From: Hyphomicrobiales bacterium
Lineage (GTDB): Bacteria; Pseudomonadota; Alphaproteobacteria; Rhizobiales; Beijerinckiaceae
Assembly (NCBI GenBank): GCA_900473415.1
Contig: UCLR01000006.1
Coordinates: 83,706 to 144,554, forward strand
Length of the DNA stretch: 60,849 bases
Direction of reading: 5' to 3'
Every line of letters begins with the position of its first letter. Within the stretch, counting starts at the first letter, position 1. Positions 9,599 to 21,738 of the stretch are shown piece by piece. The notes under the pieces were generated by a model. The model had not been told where the DNA came from. It saw only the letters and a list, made by a program, of their open reading frames with translations, and searched no databases. The translations under genes and the position numbers were made by a program.

Positions 9599-9785
9599 AA
9601 TCCGGCCGGCGCGCGCTGGCGAGAGGGAGCCCAGAGCATCGTTCGTGCCACGCCCGAAGACGGCCGACCCGGCTTCTTTGCAGAACCGTCATTTTTTTGC
9701 TGCATGGCGCCGCCGAAATGCGTATAGCCCTGCGGCTTGACGATGGCCGCGCTGCGTTTGCTCGCGCGCAGCGCTATCGGGGCCG

Positions 9786-9870
9786 GCGGGCGTGGCGGAA
9801 TTGGTAGACGCACTGGATTTAGGTTCCAGCGGCGAAAGTCGTGGGGGTTCGAGTCCCTCCGCCCGCACCA
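9786..9870 (+). tRNA. tRNA-Leu (anticodon UAG)
   Basis: 85 bases with encoded CCA. Acceptor GCGGGCG pairs with CGCCCGC, the anticodon stem CTGGA/TCCAG encloses loop TTTAGGT (anticodon TAG), a long variable arm marks a class II tRNA, and the T-loop GGTTCGAGTCC is canonical. A run of six T follows at 9882–9887, and an 8-base-pair hairpin (9893–9900 with 9915–9922) lies between it and tig. Confidence 0.95.
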
Positions 9871-9964
9871 CCGGCCGGAGGTTTTTTCGCGAGCGCGACG
9901 GCGGTCGGAACCGGCGTCGCGCTTTGGACATTGAGACGTAAAAGAGCTGTTGGCGGATCATAAA

Positions 9965-11395
9965 ATGAACGTGACCGAAACCCTGTCCCAGGGCCTCAAG
10001 CGCGAATTCCAGGTGGTGCTGAACGCCGCCGATCTGAAGACCAGGCTCGACGACAGCCTTCAGGATCTCCAGGGCAAGGCCCGGATCAACGGCTTCCGTC
10101 CCGGCAAGGTGCCGGTCGCGCATCTGCGCCGCCTCTATGGCCGCTCGGTCATGTCCGACGTGCTGCAGAACGCCGTCAATGAGGCGAACCAGAAGATCGT
10201 CGCCGACAACAACCTGAAGCTCGCCTTCGAGCCGCAGATCCGCTTCCCCGAGAACAAGGAAGAGATCGAGGCCGCGATGGAGGCCAAGGGTGATCTCTCC
10301 TTCACCGTCGCGCTGGAAGTGCTGCCGAAGATCGAGCTTGCTGATCTCTCGGACGTCGCGCTGGTCCGTCCCGTCGCCGAGGTTCCGGATGCCGATGTCG
10401 ATGCCGCGCTCGAGCGCATGGCCGCCGGCAACCGCACCTATTCCGCCAAGGGCGCCAAGGCCAAGGCCGAGAAGGGCGACCGCCTGATCATCTCCTTCGT
10501 CGGCACGCTCGACGGCGAGAAGTTCGACGGTGGCACGGGCGAGGGCATCCCGCTCGATCTCGGCGCCGGCCAGTTCATTCCGGGCTTCGAGGAACAGCTC
10601 GAGGGCGTGAAGGCGGGCGACACCCGCACCGTCAAGGTGACCTTCCCGGAGAACTATACCGCGACCCATCTCGCCGGGAAGCCGGCCGAGTTCGAGGTCA
10701 CCGTCACCGAGGTGCAGGGCCCCGACGCCGTCAAGATCGACGACGAACTGGCCAAGGCCTTCGGCATGGAGTCGCTCGACGCGCTGAAGACCGCGATCCG
10801 CGAGCAGCTCGGCCGTGAATCCGCTGAGCAGTCGCGCCGCAAGGTCAAGAAGAGCCTGCTCGACGCCCTGGACACGAAGTATGGCTTCGAGCTGCCGCCG
10901 ACGCTGGTCGAGCAGGAGTTCTCGGCTGTCTGGAACCAGGTCGAGGCCGACATGAAGCAGGCCAACAAGACCTTCGCCGACGAGGACACCACCGAGGAAG
11001 CCGCCCGCGCCGACTACCGCAAGATCGCCGAGCGCCGCGTGCGCCTTGGCCTCGTGCTGGCCGAGATCGGCGAGCAGGCCAAGGTCCAGATCTCGGATGA
11101 CGAGGTGACGAAGGCTCTGATCGAGCGCGCCCGCCAGTTCCCGGGCCAGGAGAAGCAGGTCTGGGAGTTCTATCAGAAGAACCCGCAGGCTCTCGCCGAG
11201 ATCCGCGCCCCGATCTTCGAGGAGAAGGTCGTCGACCATCTGCTCGGCCAGGTGAAGGTCGAGGACCAGACGGTCTCCCGCGAGGCGCTCTACGCCGATG
11301 ACGACGTCGAGGAGGCGGCCGAGGCCAAGCCGAAGAAGGCAGCGGCGAAGAAGAGCAAGAAGGCCGCCGAGAGCGCCGACGACGCCTCGGCTTGA
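9965..11395 (+). CDS. tig: Trigger factor
   Basis: 476 residues from the ATG at 9965 ([19 protein letters not shown]); a TTG at 9950 would add five residues. Ribosome-bound chaperone with prolyl isomerase activity. The N-terminal ribosome-binding domain carries the signature [17 protein letters not shown]; the FKBP-like domain (about 155–240) has [20 protein letters not shown] and [16 protein letters not shown]; the C-terminal domain forms the substrate arms. The last 35 residues are a Lys/Ala/Glu-rich tail that extends beyond many homologues. It heads the tig–clpP–clpX–lon block and is followed by its own terminator. Confidence 0.97.
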   Translation: MNVTETLSQGLKREFQVVLNAADLKTRLDDSLQDLQGKARINGFRPGKVPVAHLRRLYGRSVMSDVLQNAVNEANQKIVADNNLKLAFEPQIRFPENKEEIEAAMEAKGDLSFTVALEVLPKIELADLSDVALVRPVAEVPDADVDAALERMAAGNRTYSAKGAKAKAEKGDRLIISFVGTLDGEKFDGGTGEGIPLDLGAGQFIPGFEEQLEGVKAGDTRTVKVTFPENYTATHLAGKPAEFEVTVTEVQGPDAVKIDDELAKAFGMESLDALKTAIREQLGRESAEQSRRKVKKSLLDALDTKYGFELPPTLVEQEFSAVWNQVEADMKQANKTFADEDTTEEAARADYRKIAERRVRLGLVLAEIGEQAKVQISDDEVTKALIERARQFPGQEKQVWEFYQKNPQALAEIRAPIFEEKVVDHLLGQVKVEDQTVSREALYADDDVEEAAEAKPKKAAAKKSKKAAESADDASA

Positions 11396-11426
11396 GCAGC
11401 TCGGAAACCTTAAACTGAAACAATCG

Positions 11427-11463
11427 CGCCGCCGGCCTTATCGACCGGCGGCGTTTCCCTTTT
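11427..11463 (+). terminator. Rho-independent terminator after tig
   Basis: Stem CGCCGCCGG / CCGGCGGCG (9 perfect pairs, 9-base loop) followed by TTTCCCTTTT. It begins 31 bases after the tig stop and separates tig from clpP. Confidence 0.85.
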
Positions 11464-11557
11464 CAGCCGCGATTCCCGTGCTTATGTGGGTGTCTTCCTG
11501 AACACCGACGATTCGACATTCCGCCGCTCGCCGGCGCTCACACCCGAGGACTGATCC

Positions 11558-12181
11558 ATGCTTCGCGATCCGATCGAGACCTACAACAATCTCGTGCCGA
11601 TGGTGGTCGAGCAGTCGAGCCGCGGCGAGCGAGCCTTCGACATCTACTCCCGCCTCCTGCGCGAGCGCATCATCTTCCTGACTGGCCCGGTCGAGGACGT
11701 CTCGGCCTCGCTGGTCGTGGCCCAGCTCCTTTTCCTCGAGGCCGAGAACCCGAAGAAGGAAATCTCCTTCTACATTAACTCGCCCGGCGGCGTGGTGACT
11801 TCGGGCCTGTCGATCTACGACACGATGCAGTTCATCCGCTGCCCGGTCACGACATTGTGCGTCGGCCAGGCCGCCTCGATGGGCTCGCTGCTGCTGACGG
11901 CCGGCGCCAAGGACATGCGCTTCGCGCTGCCGAACGCGCGCATCATGGTCCACCAGCCCTCCGGCGGTTTCCAGGGCCAGGTCACCGACATCCTGATCCA
12001 CGCCAAGGAAGTCGAGAGCCTCAAGAAGCGGCTGAACGAGATCTACGTGAAGCACACCGGCCGCAGCTACGACGACATCCACTCGGCCCTGGAGCGCGAC
12101 AATTTCATGACCGCCGAGCAGGCCAAGGAATTCGGCCTGATCGACAAGGTCCTCGACAAGCGTCCCGAGGAGGCGGCGTAA
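11558..12181 (+). CDS. clpP: ATP-dependent Clp protease proteolytic subunit
   Basis: 207 residues, family-typical length. Serine peptidase that forms the two-ring proteolytic chamber used by ClpX (and ClpA elsewhere). The catalytic serine is S107 in [13 protein letters not shown] and the catalytic histidine H132 in [14 protein letters not shown]; the oxyanion-loop glycines are in [11 protein letters not shown]. The start ATG follows GAGGACTGATCC. It is separated from clpX by 283 bases holding a perfect AGATCA–TCG–TGATCT hairpin and an AACGACCC/GGGTCGTT inverted repeat, so clpX probably has its own promoter. Confidence 0.98.
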   Translation: MLRDPIETYNNLVPMVVEQSSRGERAFDIYSRLLRERIIFLTGPVEDVSASLVVAQLLFLEAENPKKEISFYINSPGGVVTSGLSIYDTMQFIRCPVTTLCVGQAASMGSLLLTAGAKDMRFALPNARIMVHQPSGGFQGQVTDILIHAKEVESLKKRLNEIYVKHTGRSYDDIHSALERDNFMTAEQAKEFGLIDKVLDKRPEEAA

Positions 12182-12464
12182 GCTGCCCGGCGGATCAGCC
12201 TGTGGGTTGGTTCGATAGTGGGTTTGCCTGGAAGCAGCGCACACCCATATTGAAAGGAAGCCGGCCCCGTGTTTGCATGGGGTCGGGGGTGAGCGGACCT
12301 GCGCTCCATTGTGATCCGGTTTGGAACGACCCTGCCTGGCTATGCGTATCGGAACGGGTCGTTAACCAGATCATCGTGATCTGAGCGCTTATTTATGACG
12401 GAGACACGACGGCTTCGCCCGCCTCGGCAGGCGCGGTCCCGGGTTCCGGAACTGGAGATGGACA

Positions 12465-13730
<1,266 letters not shown>

Positions 13731-13759
13731 GCTGCCTTCAACAACGTTGTGACGACAGG

Positions 13760-13783
13760 ACGCGCGCCGTTGGCGCGCGTTTT
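13760..13783 (+). terminator. Terminator after clpX
   Basis: Nine-base-pair perfect stem ACGCGCGCC / GGCGCGCGT with a GTT loop, followed by TTT and GCG. It starts 30 bases after the clpX stop. Confidence 0.7.
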
Positions 13784-13911
13784 GCGTTCCGCCAGGAAGG
13801 CTTCGACGTGGCCCAGGCCCACGCCGAGCCTGTGCGGGATGGAATTTGCCGGCGGCGCGATCTCCGCCCTTCCTCCACTGCAGAGCAGCGGTGCATGGCG
13901 CGGAAGCCTCG

Positions 13912-14037
13912 CTTGAAAGCCGGCGAGGAAGTCTCCACTTTAGGTGCACTTGCGAGAGTCGCATGCCTGTCGAGGGTGCGGCGCGCGAGGGCGGAGGAGC
14001 GATGGTCGCTCCGGCCGCTTACGTCCGATCGCTCCGC
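13912..14037 (+). promoter_or_regulatory. lon leader: promoter-like element and competing hairpins
   Basis: The 296-base gap between the clpX terminator and lon has no credible gene. CTTGAAA at 13912 followed after 15–17 bases by CTCCACTTT could be read as a heat-shock (σ32) or a housekeeping promoter; neither −10 fit is good. Downstream, GGAGCGA at 13996–14002 pairs perfectly with TCGCTCC at 14006–14012, and the same left arm, extended by GGGC, could instead pair with TCGCTCCGCCC near 14029–14039. Such mutually exclusive pairing resembles a leader that could affect lon expression, but this is only inferred. Confidence 0.35.
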
Positions 14038-14079
14038 CCATCTTGGGGGTCCGCCGGGCGCAACTGCAAAGGAACTGCC

Positions 14080-16503
<2,424 letters not shown>

Positions 16504-16523
16504 GGCCTTCGGCCAAAGGAATG

Positions 16524-16560
16524 AAAACCGCCGGCGCGCAAGCGCCGGCGGTTTTCGTTT
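16524..16560. terminator. Bidirectional terminator after lon
   Basis: A 14-base-pair perfect stem (AAAACCGCCGGCGC / GCGCCGGCGGTTTT) with a GCAA loop. T runs appear on both strands, so it can end lon and also the minus-strand tRNA-Val–tRNA-Asp transcript. A second hairpin, CCGCATCCG/CGGATGCGG, lies at 16570–16593. Confidence 0.88.
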
Positions 16561-16622
16561 GGGCGCCAGCCGCATCCGTTCGAGCGGATGCGGTGAGTCG
16601 GATCGCCGTGTCTGAGAAAATC

Positions 16623-16699
16623 TGGCGCGGGCGACGGGGCTCGAACCCGCGACCTCCGGCGTGACAGGCCGGCACTCTAACCGACTGAGCTACGCCCGC
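16623..16699 (-). tRNA. tRNA-Asp (anticodon GUC), copy 1
   Basis: 77 bases with encoded CCA. Acceptor GCGGGCG pairs with CGCCCGC, anticodon loop reads CTGTCAC (GTC), and the T-arm is GCGGGTTCGAGCCCCGT. It differs from the plus-strand copy at 17522–17598 in the D loop only, as far as I can read. Lies 48 bases downstream of tRNA-Val on the same strand. Confidence 0.95.
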
Positions 16700-16747
16700 G
16701 CTTTGCCGTGGCGCAGTGGCCGCCAGCAATCTGGACTATGGCGATAG

Positions 16748-16823
16748 TGGTGGGCAGTGACGGGCTCGAACCGCCGACATCCTCGGTGTAAACGAGGCGC
16801 TCTACCAACTGAGCTAACCGCCC
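16748..16823 (-). tRNA. tRNA-Val (anticodon UAC)
   Basis: 76 bases with encoded CCA. Acceptor GGGCGGT pairs with ACTGCCC with one G–U pair; anticodon stem CCTCG/CGAGG encloses TTTACAC (anticodon TAC); the T-loop GGTTCGAGCCC is canonical. Upstream on the minus strand, TTGCGA and TAAACG spaced by 17 bases could be its promoter. Probably co-transcribed with tRNA-Asp. Confidence 0.94.
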
Positions 16824-16930
16824 TTGGCGGTCGCGTTTAAGGCCTTGCCCGCCGCATCGCAAGCGGTGTCGAGACAAAGCCGGGCAAAACCCGGGTGGGC
16901 AGCGGAATTTCGCCATCTTCCTTACCACCC

Positions 16931-17404
16931 ATGCGCGGCATGATGCCGCTCTCCTTCTCCCGCTCCCGCCCCGGACGCGGTGCTCTCGCCGCCGCCTCCC
17001 TCGTCCTCGCAGCGGGGGCAGGGGGCGTCCTGGCGCAGTCGATCATGCCCGATGCCTTCTTCGACGGCCGCCCCGCCTTCTCTCGCCCCGAGCAGCCGGG
17101 CCGCCCGGCGAGCTGCGAGGATGTGGCCACGCAGCTGCCCGATTCGGTGCCGCGCGACACGCGAGTCGACATGGCGATTGCCGGGCCCGTGAGCCTGATC
17201 CAGACCGATGGCGCGCTCTGGTATGTCGCGGTCTGTCCGGAGCCCGGCGTGCGCGTGCTCTGCGTGACCTATGGGGCCGCCGATCTGAAACTCGGCGACA
17301 GGGCCGTCCTGCGCGGCGGCTACAATCGGCAGGGGCCTCGCCACATCATGCTCGACCCGTGTCTGGCCGCGCCGGAGAAGGCCGGGGAGCCGGAGGATCC
17401 GTGA
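16931..17404 (+). CDS. Small secreted protein of unknown function
   Basis: 157 residues from the ATG at 16931; ATGs at 16940 and 16943 and a GTG at 16895 also fit. I do not recognise a family. The N-terminus has basic residues, then an Ala/Leu/Val-rich stretch ending AGGVLAQS, a good signal peptide. The mature part of about 125 residues has cysteines (in PASCEDVA, VAVCPEP, RVLCVTYG and LDPCLAAP) that could form two disulfides in the periplasm, and a compact β-rich middle. It lies alone between oppositely oriented tRNA genes. Confidence 0.7.
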   Translation: MRGMMPLSFSRSRPGRGALAAASLVLAAGAGGVLAQSIMPDAFFDGRPAFSRPEQPGRPASCEDVATQLPDSVPRDTRVDMAIAGPVSLIQTDGALWYVAVCPEPGVRVLCVTYGAADLKLGDRAVLRGGYNRQGPRHIMLDPCLAAPEKAGEPEDP

Positions 17405-17454
17405 GCCTTCCCACGATATTTTTCCACGGATGTGATTTTGCCGGCCTCACCTGC

Positions 17455-17483
17455 TTGACACTTCCGGCTGGGGGCCATAATCC
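17455..17483 (+). promoter_or_regulatory. σ70-type promoter of tRNA-Asp copy 2
   Basis: TTGACA at 17455–17460, then a 15-base spacer to CATAAT (17 bases if TAATCC is taken as the −10). The perfect −35 box and position 39 bases before the tRNA make this the clearest housekeeping promoter in the window. Confidence 0.65.
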
Positions 17484-17521
17484 ACACCCCGCTGACGGCC
17501 ACCGCGTCGCAGCCGCCCTGC

Positions 17522-17598
17522 GCGGGCGTAGCTCAGTTGGTTAGAGTGCCGGCCTGTCACGCCGGAGGTCGCGGGTTCGAGCCCCGTCGCCCGCGCCA
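17522..17598 (+). tRNA. tRNA-Asp (anticodon GUC), copy 2
   Basis: 77 bases with encoded CCA and anticodon GTC. Sequence nearly identical to copy 1 on the opposite strand; both are followed by the same GATTTTC. Its own promoter sits just upstream. Confidence 0.95.
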
Positions 17599-17897
17599 GA
17601 TTTTCCTAAAATTACCAAAGCGATATGGCCCTTTCCCCTTCGGGGGATCGCGCCAATTCGGTATGCGCAACCGGACATTTCGGAATTGTGAGCCGCGCTT
17701 GTTTGCGGCCGGGTTCTTCGACTCCTCCGTCGCGCTTCCGGGACCTTAGCTCTGTCGCGATCTGTGCTGGCGCATAGGTGCGCTGCTCGGAATTCGAGCT
17801 GCCCGCGCGCACGCCTGCATAGGGCGGTTTGCCCGTGACCGGACATTGAGAACCCGCCTGGAAGCGGACATTCCGCGCGGTGCGCGCCAAGGCCGCG
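17599..17897. other. Intergenic stretch without a recognisable gene
   Basis: About 300 bases between tRNA-Asp and the GntR promoter. I see no coding signal with a ribosome-binding site on either strand. The octamer CGGACATT occurs three times (near 17653, 17840 and 17867), which may mark the decayed remains of a repeated sequence. Base composition is somewhat lower in GC than in neighbouring genes. Confidence 0.5.
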
Positions 17898-17926
17898 TTG
17901 ACATCATTATCAATAATGATATCGAT
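17898..17926 (+). promoter_or_regulatory. Probable GntR promoter and operator palindrome
   Basis: TTGACA at 17898–17903 overlaps the perfect palindrome ATCATTAT-CA-ATAATGAT at 17903–17920, with a poor −10 candidate TATCGA just after it. AT-rich palindromes overlapping the promoter are typical operators of FadR-type GntR repressors. The site lies 43 bases upstream of the TTG proposed as the GntR start, consistent with autoregulation of the operon (inference). Confidence 0.5.
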
Positions 17927-17962
17927 ATTGGCACCGACGACCTTGTCCAGCAGGCGTTCGCC

Positions 17963-18607
17963 TTGATCCCAAAGCTCAGTCGCCCCTCCGATCTGGTCTA
18001 TGGCATCGTCAAGCGGCGGATCATCCTGAACGAGTTGACCCCGGAGACGGTTCTGACCGAGCTCGGGCTCGCCCATGAGATCGGCTGCAGCCAGGGGCCG
18101 ATCCGCGAGGCATTGCTGCGCCTTCAGGAGGATGGCCTGGTTGTGCGTACCGGACGGCGCACGGTCGTGACGCGTCTCGACGCCGAGGAGGCCGAGGAGA
18201 TGCTGGCGCTGCGCCGCCGCATTGAGACGCGCGGCGCACTCAAGGCCGCTCGTCACGCAAGCAGCGTGGTCCTCGACGAGTTGCGCCGCATCCTTGGAGC
18301 GATGAAGGAAGCGGCCGTCGATGGCGATGAGTACCGCGTCATCGAGGCCGACAAGGATTTTCACCTCGCCCTGTTCCGTCTGTCGGGCCTCGATGCGCTC
18401 GCGCAAATCCTCGTTCGCTGCATCATGCACTCCAACCGCTACAAGCTCTGGGCGCCGGAACACCGTCGTCCTTTGATCGAGACGGCACGACGGCACGACA
18501 TTCTCTTCGAGCGCCTTGCCGCCGGCGATGGCCCGGGGCTCGCCGCAGCGCTTGGCACCCATATCGACACGATCGTGCTCGAAGGCGACGATGAGGTTGC
18601 GGCGTGA
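17963..18607 (+). CDS. GntR-family (FCD/FadR type) transcriptional regulator
   Basis: 214 residues from the TTG at 17963, preceded by AGCAGG. The frame is open back to a TTG at 17846, but that extension would run through the palindromic promoter and is unconserved. The winged helix (about residues 8–75) contains ELGLAHEIGCSQGPIREALLRL, diagnostic of GntR; the helical FCD effector domain follows, with metal or ligand residues in DKDFHLALFRLSG, RHDILFERLAAGD and a final LGTHIDTI. The stop overlaps the next gene by four bases, so it heads and probably represses the 18.6–24.5 kb operon. Confidence 0.85.
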   Translation: MIPKLSRPSDLVYGIVKRRIILNELTPETVLTELGLAHEIGCSQGPIREALLRLQEDGLVVRTGRRTVVTRLDAEEAEEMLALRRRIETRGALKAARHASSVVLDELRRILGAMKEAAVDGDEYRVIEADKDFHLALFRLSGLDALAQILVRCIMHSNRYKLWAPEHRRPLIETARRHDILFERLAAGDGPGLAAALGTHIDTIVLEGDDEVAA

Positions 18608-19578
18608 GCGTCTTTGTCGATCCGCAGATGGCCCGGATCCTCGCCGATATGGCGGCGGCGCCAAGCGTCGATTTCAAGACCCTGCCGATTGCAGAGGCCC
18701 GCGCCTCCGCCGACGCTGCCTCGATCGCCTGGAACGAGGGCGCGCCTGCCATGCCGGCGCGCGATATCGCGGTGACGGCCGTAGGGGTTTCGCTGCGCGG
18801 GCGGCTCTATCATCCAAAGCCCGGAGCCATTTGCCCGGTCATCGTCTATGTCCATGGTGGTGGTTGGACCTTCGGTTCGGTCGATACCCATGACGGCACG
18901 ATGCGGAACCTCGCTGCAGCGTCCGGCTGCGCCGTCTTCGGCTTCGACTACCGCCTCGCGCCAGAACATCCCTTCCCGGTCCCCCTGGAGGATACCCTCG
19001 CCGCCATCGCCTTCGTGCTGAAAGGCGAGCTAGGCCCCGAGGTCGATGTGAGGCGCTGGGCACTTGCCGGAGACTCCGCCGGCGCGACGCTCGCCCTCGC
19101 GGCCATGATCCATCGCCGCGATGCTGGGCTCAGCCTGCCGGCCACAGCGGCCTTGTTCTATGGCTGCTATGCTCCCGATTTCGAAACCGGCAGCCATGCG
19201 AGGTTCGGCGAAGGCTACCTTCTGACCACGGTCAACATGCGGTGGTACTGGCGCAACTATCTCGGCCCGGCCTTCGCCGCGCCCCCGCGCCTCGCCGCAC
19301 CGCTGCATGCTGACCTTGCCGGGTTGCCGCCGCTTTATCTCACCGCCGGTGGGCTCGACCCGCTCGCCGACGATACCATCCGCCTGGCTGAGCGCCTCGC
19401 AGCGGCAGGCGGCGCCTTCCGCCACGACCATGTGCCGGGCGTCGTCCATGGCTGCCTGCGGATGAGCGGAAAGCTCGCTCCGGCGCGCGGCATGATTGCC
19501 GCCGCCGCTGCCTACATCACCGAACGACTACAAGAAACGTCAGGGGAGAGAATGCCATGGAACGCAGGACTTTCATGA
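18604..19578 (+). CDS. α/β-hydrolase (HSL/acetyl-esterase family)
   Basis: 324 residues from the GTG at 18604 overlapping the GntR stop. Hormone-sensitive-lipase-like esterase: the oxyanion motif HGGGWTFGS (near residue 85), nucleophile elbow GDSAGATLA (Ser near 160), acid Asp probably in GLDPLADD and His in GVVHGCLRMSG. No signal peptide, so cytoplasmic. Within this operon it may remove an acyl group from, or open a lactone of, the imported sugar derivative; the substrate is not readable from sequence. It overlaps the next gene by 22 bases. Confidence 0.88.
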   Translation: MSVFVDPQMARILADMAAAPSVDFKTLPIAEARASADAASIAWNEGAPAMPARDIAVTAVGVSLRGRLYHPKPGAICPVIVYVHGGGWTFGSVDTHDGTMRNLAAASGCAVFGFDYRLAPEHPFPVPLEDTLAAIAFVLKGELGPEVDVRRWALAGDSAGATLALAAMIHRRDAGLSLPATAALFYGCYAPDFETGSHARFGEGYLLTTVNMRWYWRNYLGPAFAAPPRLAAPLHADLAGLPPLYLTAGGLDPLADDTIRLAERLAAAGGAFRHDHVPGVVHGCLRMSGKLAPARGMIAAAAAYITERLQETSGERMPWNAGLS

Positions 19579-20777
19579 AGCTCGCGGGAGCGGCCGCGCT
19601 CTCCTTCGAAGCCGCCAGGCCGGCAATCGCCCAGGGCAAGACGACGGTGCGCTGGTGGTACCATTACGACAATCCCCAGAACACGCCGGCCAGCCTCGTC
19701 ACGAAGTTCGAGGCGGAAAATCCCGACATCAAGATTCAGGCCGAGCCGATTCCGTGGGGGGGCGGCACCGACTACATCAACCGTATCTTCTCGGGCCTAG
19801 TGGCCGGCAACCAGCCCGATTGCGCCATGGTGCGCCTGTCCTATCTCTCGCGCTTCGGGCAGATGAAGGCTCTGGAACCGCTGGACGGCTTCCTCGCCAA
19901 CTGGAAGGGCCGCGGCGACATCGCCGACGACGTCTGGAAGATCAACCGGTCGCCGGACGGCAAGCAATACTACATGCCGCTGCACTACGTGGTGATCTAT
20001 CTCTACTACCGCCAGGACTTGCTGCAGCAGGCTGGGCTCCAGCCGCCGAAGACCTTCGATGACTTCCTCACCGCCGCGAAGGCCCTGACCAAGGACGGCG
20101 TCTACGGCTACGGGATGCGCGGCGGTGCCGGCTGCCACGACAACTGGGGGCCCTTCGTCCTCGGCGGCGGCGCCAGCTTCGACAAGGGCGGCATGGTCGC
20201 GGACAAGGCGCTCGCCGCCAATCGCTGGTTCGTGGACCTCGCCGTGAAGCACAAGGTCGTGCCGCCCTCGGCGCCGACCGATGCCTTCCGCCAGATCGTC
20301 GACGCCTTCAAGGCCGGCCGGACCGGCATGGCGATCCATCACATCGGCTCGGCCGCGGAGGTCGTCGGCGCCCTCGGCGACAAGGTCTCGGCCGTGCCGG
20401 TGCCGCGCGGGCCGGATGGCGGCGGCTGGACCTATTTCGGCGACGAATCCAACGCCATCTTCGCAGGCAGCAAGAACAAGGAGGCCGCCTTCCGCTGGAT
20501 CAGCTTCCTCTCAAGCGCCGAGAACAATGCGGAGCAGGCCAAGCTCAGCGGCCAGCTGCCGATCACCATCTCGGACGCGAAGAACTGGACTGTGCATCCC
20601 AAGCGCTTCGTCGAGGCGAGCGACGCCTCCCTGCCGATCGCCAGGCCATTGCCCGACCATGTGAAGACGCCGGATTTCGTCGGTCGCGTCCTGCCCACCA
20701 ACCTGCAACGGGCTCTGACGGGTGGGATGAATCCCGATGACCTCATGAAGGCGGTCGAGCAGACCTTCCACGGCTGA
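19557..20777 (+). CDS. Sugar ABC transporter substrate-binding protein (family 1)
   Basis: 406 residues. The start ERRTFMKLAGAAALSF is a twin-arginine-like signal with cleavage near AIAQG. The mature protein has the MalE/UgpB-like fold: TTVRWWYHYDNPQNTPASLV, FEAENPDIKI, the lobe motif YYMPLHYVVIYLYYRQDLL, a conserved aromatic-rich middle, and FKAGRTGMAIHHIGS. Periplasmic capture of a sugar, polyol or glycoside is the family role. Adjacent permeases follow; no ATPase gene is present. Confidence 0.88.
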   Translation: MERRTFMKLAGAAALSFEAARPAIAQGKTTVRWWYHYDNPQNTPASLVTKFEAENPDIKIQAEPIPWGGGTDYINRIFSGLVAGNQPDCAMVRLSYLSRFGQMKALEPLDGFLANWKGRGDIADDVWKINRSPDGKQYYMPLHYVVIYLYYRQDLLQQAGLQPPKTFDDFLTAAKALTKDGVYGYGMRGGAGCHDNWGPFVLGGGASFDKGGMVADKALAANRWFVDLAVKHKVVPPSAPTDAFRQIVDAFKAGRTGMAIHHIGSAAEVVGALGDKVSAVPVPRGPDGGGWTYFGDESNAIFAGSKNKEAAFRWISFLSSAENNAEQAKLSGQLPITISDAKNWTVHPKRFVEASDASLPIARPLPDHVKTPDFVGRVLPTNLQRALTGGMNPDDLMKAVEQTFHG

Positions 20778-20838
20778 GGCCGGATCGCATCGCGCAGCGC
20801 CGGCTCGGCCTACGCCATCGATCTTCAGGGACGACGCC

Positions 20839-21738
20839 ATGAACAAGGCAACGGCGAGCGGCGCGATATTTCGCGCGGCGACCCCATATGGATTCCTGCT
20901 GCCGGCATTGCTGGTGACGGCGCTTGTGATCCTGTTTCCGGTCCTGCAGACGGCCTGGTTCAGTCTGCACGACTACACCCTCTACGACCCGGAGAATGCG
21001 CGCTTCATCGGCTTGAAGAACTTTGCGGCTGCACTCGCCGACGAGGTCTTCTGGATTGCGCTGCTGAACTCGGCGATCTGGGTTACGGGCATTGTGTCCC
21101 TGCAGCTCCTGCTCGGCCTCGGCGCGGCGCTGTTGCTCAACCAGAGCTTCTGGTGGCGCGGCTTGGCACGGGCCCTCGTCATCATCCCCTGGGCCCTCCC
21201 GAGCGTGATCATCGGCCTGATGTGGACGTGGATCTATGACTTCAATCTCGGCGTCCTCAACGACATCCTGCTGCGCATCGGCCTGATCTCGGCCCCGCAC
21301 GCCTGGCTCGCCCAGCCGTCCACGGCACTCGCCTGCATCATGCTGGCGCTGGTCTGGCAGGGCTTCCCGTTCTTCACGGTCACCATCCTGGCGGGGCTGC
21401 AGACCGTGCCAGCGGAGCTCTACGAAGCGGCCGAGATCGACGGCGCCAGCTCCTGGCGCCAGTTCGTCCACGTCACCTTGCCCTCTATTGCCGGCATCGT
21501 CGCCACCGCCGTGCTGCTGCGCATCATCTGGGTGGCCAATTCACTCGACGTCATCCTGGTCATGACCGGCGGCGGGCCGGGATATGCCACACACACCCTG
21601 CCGCTCTACGCCTTCCTGCGCGCCTATACCGGCATGGAGTTCGGCTATGCCGCCTCGCTCTCGCTGATGCTGACGGCGATCCTGCTGGGGATCGTCTGGC
21701 TCTATGTCCGCCGGCAGGCCGGGGAGCTGGAGAGATGA
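20839..21738 (+). CDS. Sugar ABC transporter permease (MalF/UgpA type)
   Basis: 299 residues with six probable membrane helices. It begins with a cytoplasmic strand and a first helix FLLPALLVTALVILFPVLQT. The EAA loop that contacts the ATPase is clear: LYEAAEIDGASSWRQFVHVT near residue 195. Two-gene permease pair with the next gene, overlapping it by four bases. Confidence 0.9.
   Translation: MNKATASGAIFRAATPYGFLLPALLVTALVILFPVLQTAWFSLHDYTLYDPENARFIGLKNFAAALADEVFWIALLNSAIWVTGIVSLQLLLGLGAALLLNQSFWWRGLARALVIIPWALPSVIIGLMWTWIYDFNLGVLNDILLRIGLISAPHAWLAQPSTALACIMLALVWQGFPFFTVTILAGLQTVPAELYEAAEIDGASSWRQFVHVTLPSIAGIVATAVLLRIIWVANSLDVILVMTGGGPGYATHTLPLYAFLRAYTGMEFGYAASLSLMLTAILLGIVWLYVRRQAGELER

Noticed and set aside
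9689..11239. 516-codon open frame antisense to tig and across tRNA-Leu
   Set aside because: It runs through a tRNA gene and the conserved trigger factor, so it cannot be a protein gene.
12182..12464. σ32 promoter candidate before clpX (CCTGGAA … CCCATAT)
   Set aside because: The spacing is about four bases shorter than the heat-shock consensus requires, and the −35 matches only in part.
16623..17598. Genomic island between the tRNA genes
   Set aside because: Only 0.9 kb with one small gene, no integrase, no direct-repeat attachment site; the inverted tRNA pair explains the repeats.
17599..17897. Insertion sequence remnant before the GntR gene
   Set aside because: Only an octamer, CGGACATT, repeats three times; no terminal inverted repeats or transposase fragment can be read.
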